DNA of 64,000 bases from Mycobacterium sp. 852014-52450_SCH5900713 (GTDB lineage: Bacteria; Actinomycetota; Actinomycetes; Mycobacteriales; Mycobacteriaceae), in contig NZ_LZIL01000069.1 in assembly GCF_001667075.1 (NCBI RefSeq), positions 62,001 through 126,000 on the forward strand, in the 5' to 3' direction. The notes beneath the pieces are model-generated. The model had not been told where the DNA came from. It ran no database searches and saw only the letters and a list, made by a program, of their open reading frames with translations. The position numbers and the translations under genes are program-made. Below, piece after piece: positions 34,901 through 43,651 of the stretch. The stretch's first letter is position 1. Every line of letters starts with the position of its first letter.

Positions 34901-36937
34901 ATGGTCCTGCACGCCCAGCCCGACGACCAGCCCGCCGACGCCATGCCCGAGGAGGCATTTCAAACGGACACGGCGGCCTTACCATCGCCCATCGACTTCA
35001 GCGCGCCGGCGCCGCTGGCTTCGACCGGGGCACTGCGGAACCCGTTCCCACCGATCGCGGACTACGCCTTCTTGTCCGACTGGGAGACGACCTGCCTGAT
35101 CTCGCCGGCCGGCTCGGTCGAATGGATGTGCGTGCCGCGCCCGGACTCCCCCAGCGTCTTCGGCGCCATCCTGGACCGCAGCGCCGGCCATTTCCGGCTC
35201 GGCCCCTACGGCGTTTCGGTGCCCTCGGCCCGCCGCTACCTGCCCGGCAGCCTGATCATGGAGACGACGTGGCAGACCCACACCGGGTGGCTGATCGTGC
35301 GCGACGCGCTGGTGATGGGGCCGTGGCACGACATCGAACGGCGGTCCAGGACCCACCGCCGCACGCCGATGGACTGGGACGCCGAGCACATCCTGCTGCG
35401 CACGGTGCGCTGCGTGAGCGGCACCGTCGAGCTGATGATGAGCTGCGAACCCGCGTTCGACTATCACCGCGTGGGCTCCACCTGGGAATACTCGGCCAAC
35501 GCGTACGGCGAGGCGATCGCGCGGGCCACCAAGCAGCCCGACGCCCACCCGACCCTGCGGCTCACCACCAACCTGCGGATCGGGCTGGAGGGCCGCGAAG
35601 CCCGCGCCCGCACCCGGATGAAGGAGGGCGACGACGTGTTCGTCGCCCTGAGCTGGACCAAGCACCCGGCGCCGCAAACGTACGAAGAGGCCGCCGACAA
35701 GATGTGGCAGACCACCGAGTGCTGGCGGCAATGGATCAACATCGGCAACTTCCCCGACCACCCATGGCGCGCCTACCTGCAGCGCAGCGCGCTCACGCTG
35801 AAGGGGTTGACGTACTCGCCCACCGGCGCCCTGCTGGCGGCCGCGACCACCTCACTGCCGGAAACGCCGCAAGGCGAACGCAACTGGGACTACCGCTACG
35901 CCTGGGTGCGCGACTCCACCTTCGCGTTGTGGGGCCTCTACACGCTCGGGCTGGACCGGGAGGCCGACGACTTCTTCGCGTTCATCGCCGACGTCTCCGG
36001 CGCCAACAGCAACGAACGCCACCCGCTGCAGGTGATGTACGGCGTGGGCGGCGAACGCAGCCTGGTGGAAGAAGAGCTGCACCACTTGTCCGGTTACGAC
36101 CACGCCCGGCCGGTGCGCATCGGCAACGGCGCCTTCGACCAGGTCCAGCACGACATCTGGGGCTCCATCCTCGATTCGTTCTACCTGCACTGCAAGTCCC
36201 GTGAGCAGATCCCGGAGAGCTTGTGGCCGGTGCTCAAGAAGCAGGTGGAAGAGGCCATCAAGCACTGGCGGGAGCCCGACCGGGGCATCTGGGAGGTCCG
36301 GGGCGAACCGCAGCATTTCACCTCGTCGAAGGTGATGTGCTGGGTGGCGCTCGACCGCGGGGCGAAGCTGGCCGAGCGGCAGGGCGAGAAGAGCTATGCG
36401 CAGCAGTGGCGGGCCATCGCCGAAGAGATCAAGGACGACATCCTGCAACACGGGGTGGACTCCCGCGGCGTGTTCACCCAGCGCTACGGCACCGACGCGC
36501 TCGACGCCTCGCTGCTGCTCGTGGTACTCACGCGCTTTTTGCCCCCGGACGACCCCAGGGTGCGCAACACCGTGCTGGCCATCGCCGACGAACTCACCCA
36601 GGAAGGCCTGGTGCTGCGCTATCGCGTGGAGGAGACCGACGACGGGCTGTCCGGCGAGGAAGGCACGTTCACGATCTGCTCGTTCTGGTTGGTGTCGGCG
36701 CTGGTGGAGATCGGCGAGGTGGCGCGCGCCAAGCGGTTGTGTGAGCGGCTGCTGTCCTACGCCAGCCCGTTGCACCTCTACGCCGAGGAGATCGAGCCCC
36801 GGACGGGCCGGCACCTGGGTAACTTCCCGCAAGCGTTCACCCACCTGGCGCTGATCAACGCGGTGGTGCACGTGATCCGCGCCGAGGAGGAGGCCGACGG
36901 CTCCGGGATGTTCCAGCCCGCCAACGCACCGATGTAG
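34901..36937 (+). CDS. Trehalase, GH15 family
   Basis: 678 residues from ATG 34901, giving MVLHAQPDDQP as in Rv2402 (about 642). An N-terminal beta-rich domain (FLSDWETTCLISPAGSVEWM) precedes the (alpha/alpha)6 catalytic barrel with GERNWDYRYAWVRDSTF near residue 325 and the CSFWLVSAL region near 610. Mycobacterial members of this family hydrolyse trehalose to glucose and are phosphate-dependent trehalases. A GTG at 34832 overlapping the monooxygenase stop would give 701 residues. It ends convergently with the LppR-like cluster. Confidence 0.85.
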   Translation: MVLHAQPDDQPADAMPEEAFQTDTAALPSPIDFSAPAPLASTGALRNPFPPIADYAFLSDWETTCLISPAGSVEWMCVPRPDSPSVFGAILDRSAGHFRLGPYGVSVPSARRYLPGSLIMETTWQTHTGWLIVRDALVMGPWHDIERRSRTHRRTPMDWDAEHILLRTVRCVSGTVELMMSCEPAFDYHRVGSTWEYSANAYGEAIARATKQPDAHPTLRLTTNLRIGLEGREARARTRMKEGDDVFVALSWTKHPAPQTYEEAADKMWQTTECWRQWINIGNFPDHPWRAYLQRSALTLKGLTYSPTGALLAAATTSLPETPQGERNWDYRYAWVRDSTFALWGLYTLGLDREADDFFAFIADVSGANSNERHPLQVMYGVGGERSLVEEELHHLSGYDHARPVRIGNGAFDQVQHDIWGSILDSFYLHCKSREQIPESLWPVLKKQVEEAIKHWREPDRGIWEVRGEPQHFTSSKVMCWVALDRGAKLAERQGEKSYAQQWRAIAEEIKDDILQHGVDSRGVFTQRYGTDALDASLLLVVLTRFLPPDDPRVRNTVLAIADELTQEGLVLRYRVEETDDGLSGEEGTFTICSFWLVSALVEIGEVARAKRLCERLLSYASPLHLYAEEIEPRTGRHLGNFPQAFTHLALINAVVHVIRAEEEADGSGMFQPANAPM

Positions 36938-37000
36938 TCGCGATCGCAAGCGCGGCGAAGCCGGGCGAAGCGGGTCGCCACGATCAGGACAAGCCCGGGT

Positions 37001-37020
37001 ACCTCCCGCTTGCGGGGGAC
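37001..37020. terminator. Possible bidirectional terminator hairpin
   Basis: CTCCCGC-TT-GCGGGGG lies between the convergent trehalase and LppR-like genes. The stem is 7 pairs with one G-T type mismatch. There is no T-tract, as is common in mycobacteria. Supported only by structure and position. Confidence 0.3.
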
Positions 37021-37046
37021 GGGTCGCACCACGGGATGTAGCCGCG

Positions 37047-37883
37047 TCAGCTCAGCGCGCTCACTTTGTCTCGCATGACTTGCGCAATGTCGAGGGCCCT
37101 GGCGTTCGTGTCACGCGGCGCTTCTTGCGACGCGCTCGATGAGTCGAAGAAGTCGACCTCGACTTCGATGAGGCAATTGTCCCGCACCCCAACGGCCCGC
37201 TCGGCGGGAAGGGATGGGGGCGAGAACGACGGCGGCGTGTTCCATTGCGTCGAAATGGTGGCCGCGACAACGGAAATGGCACTTTGCACCTGACTGATTT
37301 TCACTTCCAGCGGCAGGCTTCCGCCCGATAGGGGGACCGTCTTTCCATCGCAGTCTCGCCACTGCTTGGAGAACGTCGCGAACACGGCGTAGGCGTCGGC
37401 GGCCGTGGGCAGGCTGATGGCCGCCTCTTGCACCCTGGTCACCGCCGCGCCGGGCGCGACAGCGGGCCGCCACGTTGTGCGCGCGACGGCTCTCACGTTG
37501 GCGGACCGATAGGTGCCCGCCTGCATCATCACCGCGACCCCGAGGCAGCTTTCGGGCCCCAGTGACCGCTCACCGCCCAACATCTCGGGGCCCCCGACGA
37601 GCGGTGGGGCGCCGGGGTCGGGCTCCACGGGCTCCCTGACAACGCGGGATAGCGCGCTCTTGCCGAGAAGCACCCGCTCGAGGATTTGCCCGTCGAGGAA
37701 TCGCGACGTGAGTTTCGCTGGTGGCCGCGCCGCGCCACCGACCGTGATGGAGCAACCGGTGGCCGAGATCAGGACGACCGAAAGCGCTGCGGCGCACCAA
37801 CGTCGGCGCAGACCGCGGCGTCCACCGGACGGGGCGGCGACGAACGCAGAACGGAATACTTCACTGCCGCAAATGCTTTCCAT
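37047..37883 (-). CDS. LppR-like lipoprotein, copy 1
   Basis: 278 residues. A long basic n-region (RRGLRRRW) precedes a hydrophobic core and the lipobox ISATGC, predicting lipidation at the Cys near residue 44. The exported domain resembles the extracellular sensor domain of PknH and related lipoproteins: a CLGV segment, KQWRDCDG and DNCLIEVEV carry conserved cysteines that probably form disulfides. It is the third and last of three paralogues after lepA, 121 bases from copy 2. LppR (Rv2403c, 251 residues) is the single M. tuberculosis counterpart here. Confidence 0.75.
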   Translation of the reverse strand: MESICGSEVFRSAFVAAPSGGRRGLRRRWCAAALSVVLISATGCSITVGGAARPPAKLTSRFLDGQILERVLLGKSALSRVVREPVEPDPGAPPLVGGPEMLGGERSLGPESCLGVAVMMQAGTYRSANVRAVARTTWRPAVAPGAAVTRVQEAAISLPTAADAYAVFATFSKQWRDCDGKTVPLSGGSLPLEVKISQVQSAISVVAATISTQWNTPPSFSPPSLPAERAVGVRDNCLIEVEVDFFDSSSASQEAPRDTNARALDIAQVMRDKVSALS

Positions 37884-38004
37884 GCGCTTCTCGGCTACCT
37901 CTCACTTCACCGAAGAGTTTAGGCTCGACGGCACGGCGAAACCGTCGCCGACGCGTGAGCACAGCTCAACCCCAGAGAAGTCCCAGGTTGGTGGCAGGTG
38001 CCGG

Positions 38005-38784
38005 TCAGCTCAGCCCGCTGACCTTGTCCATCATCGCGTGCGCGATGTCGATGGCGCTGCGGTGCACGTCGCCGGACCCCTCGTCCGACGAACGCGTCGA
38101 GTTGAAAAACGCCACTTCGACTTCGACGAGGCAGTTTCCCCGCACGCCGATGGCGCGCGCTTCGGGCCTGGGTCCGCTCGACGGCAAGCCCGGCAATTGG
38201 GTGTCGATCGAAATAGTCGCGGCCAGAACCGATTCGGAGAGCCGCACCTCGGAAATGGTGTCCGAGAAGACGATCGCGGGGCGGTCGGTGATGATGCTGG
38301 GGCGCCCGATGGTCACGGTAGTGCCCTCGCAGTCGCGCCACTGCTGTGCAAACTGTTGGAACAACGTGGCGGCCCCGGCGGCGCTGGACAGGGCGACGAC
38401 ACCCTCGGCGACGCTGATGACCTTCGCCGGTCCGCGCTGGTTCCACCACGTCTCCCGCGCCGCATTCTTGACGTCGCCGGATGGATAGGCGTCCTTCACC
38501 AGCATCGAGGTGACACCCACGCAGTTGGCGGGCGAGACCGCACCGAAGGCCGGCGGCAGCACCTCGGGACCGCCGAAGCGCGCCGGGAGTTCGTTTTTGC
38601 TTCCGAAGGACTGGCCCAGCAGCTTCGACAGCTCAGCGTCGTCGAGGAGCACCTGCTTGACGGGCTGCCCGGTGACCGGGTGGGGCTTCAGGTTCGGCGC
38701 GGGCCGCGCGGTGCCGTCGACGGTGCAGCCGGTGGCGAGCACCACAGCGGCCAGGCAGGACAGGACCATCCGGGCGGTTCTCAT
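38005..38784 (-). CDS. lppR: LppR-like lipoprotein, copy 2
   Basis: 259 residues from ATG 38784, which shares one base with the stop of copy 3 (TGATG). Signal peptide with lipobox VLATGC (Cys near residue 20). The body has ANCVGVTSML, QQWRDCEGTTVTIG and RGNCLVEVEV, the same four-cysteine layout as its neighbours, ending in a helix (DIAHAMMDKVSGLS). It is an outer-face sensor-domain lipoprotein of unknown ligand. By length and composition it is my best match to LppR, but I cannot tell the true orthologue from the paralogues without alignment. Confidence 0.75.
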   Translation of the reverse strand: MRTARMVLSCLAAVVLATGCTVDGTARPAPNLKPHPVTGQPVKQVLLDDAELSKLLGQSFGSKNELPARFGGPEVLPPAFGAVSPANCVGVTSMLVKDAYPSGDVKNAARETWWNQRGPAKVISVAEGVVALSSAAGAATLFQQFAQQWRDCEGTTVTIGRPSIITDRPAIVFSDTISEVRLSESVLAATISIDTQLPGLPSSGPRPEARAIGVRGNCLVEVEVAFFNSTRSSDEGSGDVHRSAIDIAHAMMDKVSGLS

Positions 38785-39503
38785 CAGCTGCTGCTCGAGA
38801 CTTTTCGCAACATCACCTCGACGAGATCGATTGCCCGGCGGCCGGCCTGCACACGCGGGCCGTCGGCCACTTTGACGTCGGCGATGACCTCGCCCTTGAC
38901 CCCCACGGCCCGTTCGTCCGGGCACGGCGGAGTGTGATGGTTGTCCCACGCGATGACGGTCGCCGACAGTACCGGCCCGTCGACGCGGGTGTCGGTGGCC
39001 TTCAAGTACAACTCGGTGTTGCTCGAGTCGTGGGTGTACATGGTCACCGTGGTGCCGTCGCAGCGTTGCCATTGCTCGACAAACGACGTGAAGAGCCGTT
39101 GCGCGTCGGCCGTGGATGCCAGCTTGATCGCCGCCGCCGTTGCGCCGGGCACCGCCACGCCGGAATCGTAATTCCAGTAGTCCTGCGTCGCGGCGGCACG
39201 CACGCGGCCAGGTTCGTAGACGATGCGCATCGCCGGCGCGACGACCCCGAGGCATTGGATCGGTGCGGCGCCATCGCTATCACGGATCCCGTTGGCCAGC
39301 AGGTCAATATCGCCCACCTGGGCCGGGCGATGCGGCGGCAGCTCGTTCCCGACGGCTGCGTTGACCTCCGGGCCGTCCGGCAGGACTTGCTCGAGCGGTA
39401 AGGTGGCGCCGCCGAGATGACCGGCGCGCGTGGGTGTGCCGTTGACGGTCGTGACGCATCCCGTGCTCAGCAGGCCGATACCCACCAGGACAACCGCTCG
39501 CAT
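38784..39503 (-). CDS. LppR-like lipoprotein, copy 3
   Basis: 239 residues from ATG 39503. Short signal peptide with lipobox LLSTGC (Cys near residue 16). It shares IQCLGVVAPAMR, EQWQRCDGTTVTMY and the C-terminal DLVEVMLRKVSSSS with the other two, but its third cysteine lies in an HHTPPCPDERAVGV segment and it lacks the NCL cysteine, so its disulfide pattern may differ. It starts 8 bases after lepA and is coupled to copy 2. Confidence 0.75.
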   Translation of the reverse strand: MRAVVLVGIGLLSTGCVTTVNGTPTRAGHLGGATLPLEQVLPDGPEVNAAVGNELPPHRPAQVGDIDLLANGIRDSDGAAPIQCLGVVAPAMRIVYEPGRVRAAATQDYWNYDSGVAVPGATAAAIKLASTADAQRLFTSFVEQWQRCDGTTVTMYTHDSSNTELYLKATDTRVDGPVLSATVIAWDNHHTPPCPDERAVGVKGEVIADVKVADGPRVQAGRRAIDLVEVMLRKVSSSS

Positions 39504-39511
39504 CGGCACTG

Positions 39512-41353
39512 CTACTTCTTGCCCTTGTCGCCGGCGGCGTCGGTGGACAGCGCCGCGACGAAGGCCTCCTGCGGCACGTCCACCCGCCCGATGGTCTTCA
39601 TCCGCTTCTTGCCCTCCTTCTGCTTTTCCAGCAGTTTGCGTTTGCGGGTGATGTCTCCGCCGTAGCACTTCGATAGCACGTCCTTGCGGATCGCCCGGAT
39701 ATTCTCGCGTGCAATGATTTTCGACCCGATGGCCGCCTGCACCGGAACCTCGAACTGCTGACGCGGGATCAGCTCTTTCAGCTTGGTCGTCATCTTGTTC
39801 CCATAGGCGGACGCCGAATCCTTGTGGACGATCGCACTGAAAGCGTCGACGGCTTCGCCCTGCAACAGGATGTCGACCTTCACCAGTTGCCCCTCCTGCT
39901 CGCCGGCCTCCTCGTAGTCCAGGCTGGCGTAGCCCCGGGTGCGCGACTTCAGCAAGTCGAAGAAGTCGAAGATGATCTCGCCGAGCGGCATCGTGTAGCG
40001 CAACTCGACCCGCTCGGGCGACAGGTAATCCATGCCGCCCAACTCGCCGCGGCGCGACTGGCACAGCTCCATGATGGTGCCGATGAACTCGCTGGGCGCG
40101 ATGATGGTCGTCTTGACGACCGGTTCGTAGACCGTGCGCACCTTGCCCTCGGGCCAGTCCGACGGGTTGGTCACCACGATCTCGGTGTCGTCCTCTTTGA
40201 CGACCCGGTAGACGACGTTGGGTGACGTCGAGATCAGGTCCAGGTCGAACTCGCGCTCCAGGCGTTCGCGGGTGATCTCCATGTGCAGCAGGCCGAGGAA
40301 CCCGCACCGGAACCCGAAGCCCAACGCCACCGACGTCTCCGGCTCGTAGGTCAGGGCCGCGTCGTTGAGCTGCAGCTTGTCCAGGGCGTCGCGCAGAACC
40401 GGGTAATCGGAGCCGTCCACGGGATACAGGCCCGAGTAGACCATCGGCTTGGGTTCGCGATATCCCGTCAGCGCCTCGGTGGCGCCGTGCCGGGCCGTCG
40501 TCACCGTGTCGCCGACCTTGGACTGGCGGACGTCCTTCACACCCGTGATCAGGTAGCCGACCTCGCCCACCCCCAAACCCACGCTGGGCTTCGGTTCGGG
40601 CGACACGATGCCCACCTCGAGCAGCTCATGGGTGGCGCCGGTGGACATCATCAGGATGCGCTCGCGCGGGACGATCTTGCCGTCCATCACCCGGACGTAG
40701 GTCACCACGCCGCGGTAGATGTCGTAGACGGAGTCGAAGATCATCGCGCGGGTGGGCGCGTCGGCGTCCCCTTGCGGATGCGGCACCTCGCGCACGACGT
40801 GATCGAGCAGGTCGGCGACACCCTCACCCGTCTTGCCGGAAACCCGCAGCACGTCGCCGGGCTCGCAGCCGATGATGTGGGCGATCTCCCCCGCGTAGCG
40901 GTCCGGATCGGCGGCCGGCAGGTCGATCTTGTTGAGCACCGGGATGATGTGCAGGTCGCGGTCCAGCGCCAGGTACAGGTTCGCCAGCGTCTGCGCCTCG
41001 ATGCCCTGGGCCGCGTCGACCAGCAGCACCGCGCCCTCGCACGCCTCCAGCGCGCGCGACACCTCGTAGGTGAAGTCGACGTGCCCCGGGGTGTCGATCA
41101 GGTGCAAGACGTACTCTTCGTCACCGACCTTCCAGGGCAGCCGGACGTTCTGCGCCTTGATGGTGATTCCGCGCTCGCGCTCGATGTCCATGCGGTCCAG
41201 GTACTGCGCGCGCATCGATCGCTCGTCGACGACGCCGGTGAGCTGGAGCATCCGGTCCGCGAGCGTGGACTTGCCGTGATCGATGTGGGCGATGATGCAG
41301 AAGTTCCGAATCTGCGCCGGCGCGGTGAAGGTCTTGTCGGCGAAACTGCTGAT
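39512..41353 (-). CDS. lepA: LepA (EF4) translation factor with a non-canonical start
   Basis: 613 residues if started at ATC 41353. It is a ribosome-associated GTPase of the EF-G type. Seen: G1 AHIDHGKSTLADRM, G2/switch RERGITIKAQNV, G3 DTPGHVDF, G4 NKIDLP, and the LepA C-terminal domain ending KRKLLEKQKEGKKRMK. Upstream of ATG 41251, which would delete G1, the frame stays open to a TAG at 41443-41441 but contains no ATG, GTG, TTG or CTG. GGAG lies 6 bases before ATC 41353, giving a start at (M)SSFADKTFTAP, aligned with the conserved N-terminus. Either a rare AUC start or a sequence indel explains this. Downstream lppR-like genes are probably co-transcribed. Confidence 0.9.
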   Translation of the reverse strand: MSSFADKTFTAPAQIRNFCIIAHIDHGKSTLADRMLQLTGVVDERSMRAQYLDRMDIERERGITIKAQNVRLPWKVGDEEYVLHLIDTPGHVDFTYEVSRALEACEGAVLLVDAAQGIEAQTLANLYLALDRDLHIIPVLNKIDLPAADPDRYAGEIAHIIGCEPGDVLRVSGKTGEGVADLLDHVVREVPHPQGDADAPTRAMIFDSVYDIYRGVVTYVRVMDGKIVPRERILMMSTGATHELLEVGIVSPEPKPSVGLGVGEVGYLITGVKDVRQSKVGDTVTTARHGATEALTGYREPKPMVYSGLYPVDGSDYPVLRDALDKLQLNDAALTYEPETSVALGFGFRCGFLGLLHMEITRERLEREFDLDLISTSPNVVYRVVKEDDTEIVVTNPSDWPEGKVRTVYEPVVKTTIIAPSEFIGTIMELCQSRRGELGGMDYLSPERVELRYTMPLGEIIFDFFDLLKSRTRGYASLDYEEAGEQEGQLVKVDILLQGEAVDAFSAIVHKDSASAYGNKMTTKLKELIPRQQFEVPVQAAIGSKIIARENIRAIRKDVLSKCYGGDITRKRKLLEKQKEGKKRMKTIGRVDVPQEAFVAALSTDAAGDKGKK

Positions 41354-41488
41354 GGGAATCTCCTGGTCTGGACACGCTTGGGGGCGCTTGAGCGCCGGCT
41401 CATTGGTATGTCCAGGGTATCTAGGCGGGGTGCCCGAGACCTACTTGGACACAATCGCACCCGCGCGACGCGCGTCTATGCTGCGAAT

Positions 41489-42088
41489 ATGGCGTCGGCC
41501 CGCAAATCCCAGTGGAAGACGTTCCAGCGGTTCGCGGAAAACCTGGTCTTCGATCGGGCCCCGCGGCTGGCCCGGCACGTGCAGAACTCGCAGACCGTGC
41601 TGCGCGAATTGCAGCACGCCGTGAAGATCACCGCGAACGTCATCGCCGCCGCCGCGCCGCAACCGCCCGCGGTCACCGCGGGCCGCCCGGTGACCAGCAC
41701 GAGCTTCCCGACCGCGAAGCGCGCGCGCAAGCTGATCTACGCGCCCGACCTCGACGGCCGGGCCGATCCCGGCGAGATCGTCTGGACATGGGTGGTTTAC
41801 GAGGACGACCCGACCCGGGGTAAGGACCGGCCCGTGCTCGTGGTCGGTCGTGACCGCCGCGTCTTACTCGGGTTGATGGTGTCCAGCCAGGAACGCCACG
41901 CCGAGGACCGGGACTGGATCGGAATCGGTTCCGGCGCTTGGGATTACGAAGGCAGGCCGAGCTGGGTTCGGCTGGACCGGGTGCTCGATGTCCCGGAGGA
42001 GAGCATTCGTCGCGAGGGCGCGATCCTGGACCGCGAGATCTTCGAAGTGGTGGCCGAGCGGCTGCGCGCGGACTACTCCTGGAGCTAG
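41489..42088 (+). CDS. PemK/MazF-fold protein, Rv2405-like
   Basis: 199 residues from ATG 41489 (Rv2405 is about 189). A basic N-terminal part of about 90 residues is followed by a PemK/MazF-like beta-barrel: PGEIVWTWVVYEDDPTRGKD and RPVLVVGRD resemble the opening of MazF-type toxins. No antitoxin gene adjoins it, and it sits beside housekeeping genes, so a solitary or non-toxin role is likely. It is divergent from lepA. Confidence 0.68.
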   Translation: MASARKSQWKTFQRFAENLVFDRAPRLARHVQNSQTVLRELQHAVKITANVIAAAAPQPPAVTAGRPVTSTSFPTAKRARKLIYAPDLDGRADPGEIVWTWVVYEDDPTRGKDRPVLVVGRDRRVLLGLMVSSQERHAEDRDWIGIGSGAWDYEGRPSWVRLDRVLDVPEESIRREGAILDREIFEVVAERLRADYSWS

Positions 42089-42187
42089 TCGCCCAGCGTG
42101 TAACCACTGCGAAAAACCGGCCGCATTTTCGCGCTGAACGCACGCTCGGCGACGACGCACGCCGTGGGGTGGGGGCAGGAGCCGCAA

Positions 42188-42616
42188 TCAGCCCTGCGTG
42201 ATGTAGGACTGCAGCTGCTGCTGTTCGGCCTCGAGCTCTTCCATCCGGGTCTTCACCACGTCGCCGATGCTCACGATGCCGATCAGCTTCTTGCCGTCCA
42301 ACACGGGCACATGGCGCACCCGATTCTTGGTCATCAGCACACTCAGGGAGTCGACGGTGTCGGCTTTCGTGCAGGTGGCGACGGTGGTGGTCATGATCTT
42401 CGAGATCGGGCGCGACAGCACGCTGGCGCCATGGGTGTGCAGCTCGCGCACCACGTCGCGCTCGGAGACAATGCCGACGACGCCCTCGTCGCCGACGACG
42501 ACCATGGCGCCGATGTTCTGCTCGGCGAGGCCGGCGAGCAGCTCTTTCACCGTCGCCTCGGGGTTGATGGTCACCACCGCCGCGCCCTTGTTCCGCAAGA
42601 CGTCTGCAATCCGCAT
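42188..42616 (-). CDS. CBS-pair domain protein, Rv2406c-like
   Basis: 142 residues, the same length as Rv2406c, from ATG 42616 with GGAGG 6 bases upstream. Two CBS motifs fill it: residues about 8-60 (IGAMVVVGDEGVVGIVSERD) and about 75-128 (VRHVPVLDGKKLIGIVSIGD), then a Glu/Gln-rich tail. CBS pairs bind adenosine nucleotides and act as sensors, usually inside larger proteins; the partner of this free-standing one is unknown. It is convergent with the PemK-fold gene. Confidence 0.85.
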   Translation of the reverse strand: MRIADVLRNKGAAVVTINPEATVKELLAGLAEQNIGAMVVVGDEGVVGIVSERDVVRELHTHGASVLSRPISKIMTTTVATCTKADTVDSLSVLMTKNRVRHVPVLDGKKLIGIVSIGDVVKTRMEELEAEQQQLQSYITQG

Positions 42617-42808
42617 CAAAGGCCTCCAGCCGGTTGTGATCCGCTTCACACCAGGCTACGGCTAACTCGTGCGGCGCAAAAGCCACGACGAGAACCGGTA
42701 GCCGATCCGTGTCCATACCCTGACGTCGCCGTTCGAAACCAGGACGCTCGATCGCTCGTATCGCCCGATTGGGCCACTGCGGAGGGCCGCGGCTTGCAAG
42801 ATGGGGCC

Positions 42809-43648
42809 ATGATCGAGATCACGCTGCTGGGAACCGGGAGCCCGATCCCCGACCCGAACCGGGCCGGCCCGTCGACTCTGGTGCGGGCCGGCGGGCAGGT
42901 ATTTCTGGTGGACTGCGGGCGTGGGGTGTTGCAGCGTGCGGCGGCCGTGGGCGTGGGCGCCGCCGGATTGTCGGCGCTGCTGATCACGCATCTGCACAGC
43001 GACCACATCGGAGATCTCGGCGACCTCCTCATCACTCGCTGGATCAGCACCTTCGAACCGGACCCGGCGCCGCTGCCGATCATCGGACCGCCCGGGACCG
43101 CGGAGACGGTCGAGGCGACGCTGCACGCGTTCCGCCACGACATCGAGTACCGGCTCGCGCATCACGCCGACCTGAACGCCCCACCGTCGGTCGAGGTCCA
43201 CGAGTGCACCGAGGGGGCGGTGTGGGACCGCGACGGCGTGTCGATCCGGGTGGCACCGACCGATCACCGACCGGTGGCGCCGACCATCGGGTTCCGCATC
43301 GACTACGGCACGGCGTCGGTGGTGCTCGCCGGGGACACGGTGCCCTGCGCCGGCCTCGACCAGCTGGCGGCCGGCGCCGGCGCTTTGGTTCACACCGTGA
43401 TCCGCAAGGACATCGTCGGAAACATCCCGCAACAGCGGCTGCAGGACATCTGTGACTACCACTCGTCAGTCGAGGAGGCGGCGGCAACCGCGGCCCGCGC
43501 GGGGGTGGGCACCCTCGTCATGACGCACTACGTGCCCGCGCTGGTGCCGGGCCAGGAAGAGCAGTGGCGGGCCCTGGCGGCGTCGGAGTTCGACGGGCGG
43601 ATCGAGCTCGGCGACGACCTGCATCGCGTCGAAATCAACGCACCGTAA
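42809..43648 (+). CDS. rnz: Ribonuclease Z-like metallo-beta-lactamase-fold hydrolase, Rv2407-like
   Basis: 279 residues from ATG 42809. Seen: the zinc motif HLHSDHIGD near residue 62, the later ligand regions LAGDTVPC and MTHYVP, and an opening IEITLLGTGSPIPDP typical of tRNA 3'-processing endonucleases. Bacterial RNase Z trims tRNA precursors lacking an encoded CCA. Length matches Rv2407 (273). The exact substrate is not shown by sequence. Confidence 0.82.
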   Translation: MIEITLLGTGSPIPDPNRAGPSTLVRAGGQVFLVDCGRGVLQRAAAVGVGAAGLSALLITHLHSDHIGDLGDLLITRWISTFEPDPAPLPIIGPPGTAETVEATLHAFRHDIEYRLAHHADLNAPPSVEVHECTEGAVWDRDGVSIRVAPTDHRPVAPTIGFRIDYGTASVVLAGDTVPCAGLDQLAAGAGALVHTVIRKDIVGNIPQQRLQDICDYHSSVEEAAATAARAGVGTLVMTHYVPALVPGQEEQWRALAASEFDGRIELGDDLHRVEINAP

Positions 43649-43651
43649 CGG

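Noticed and set aside
39512..41251. lepA starting at ATG 41251
   Set aside because: This would remove the AHIDHGKST nucleotide-binding motif and leave a GTPase without a P-loop, although the motif is encoded in frame just upstream.
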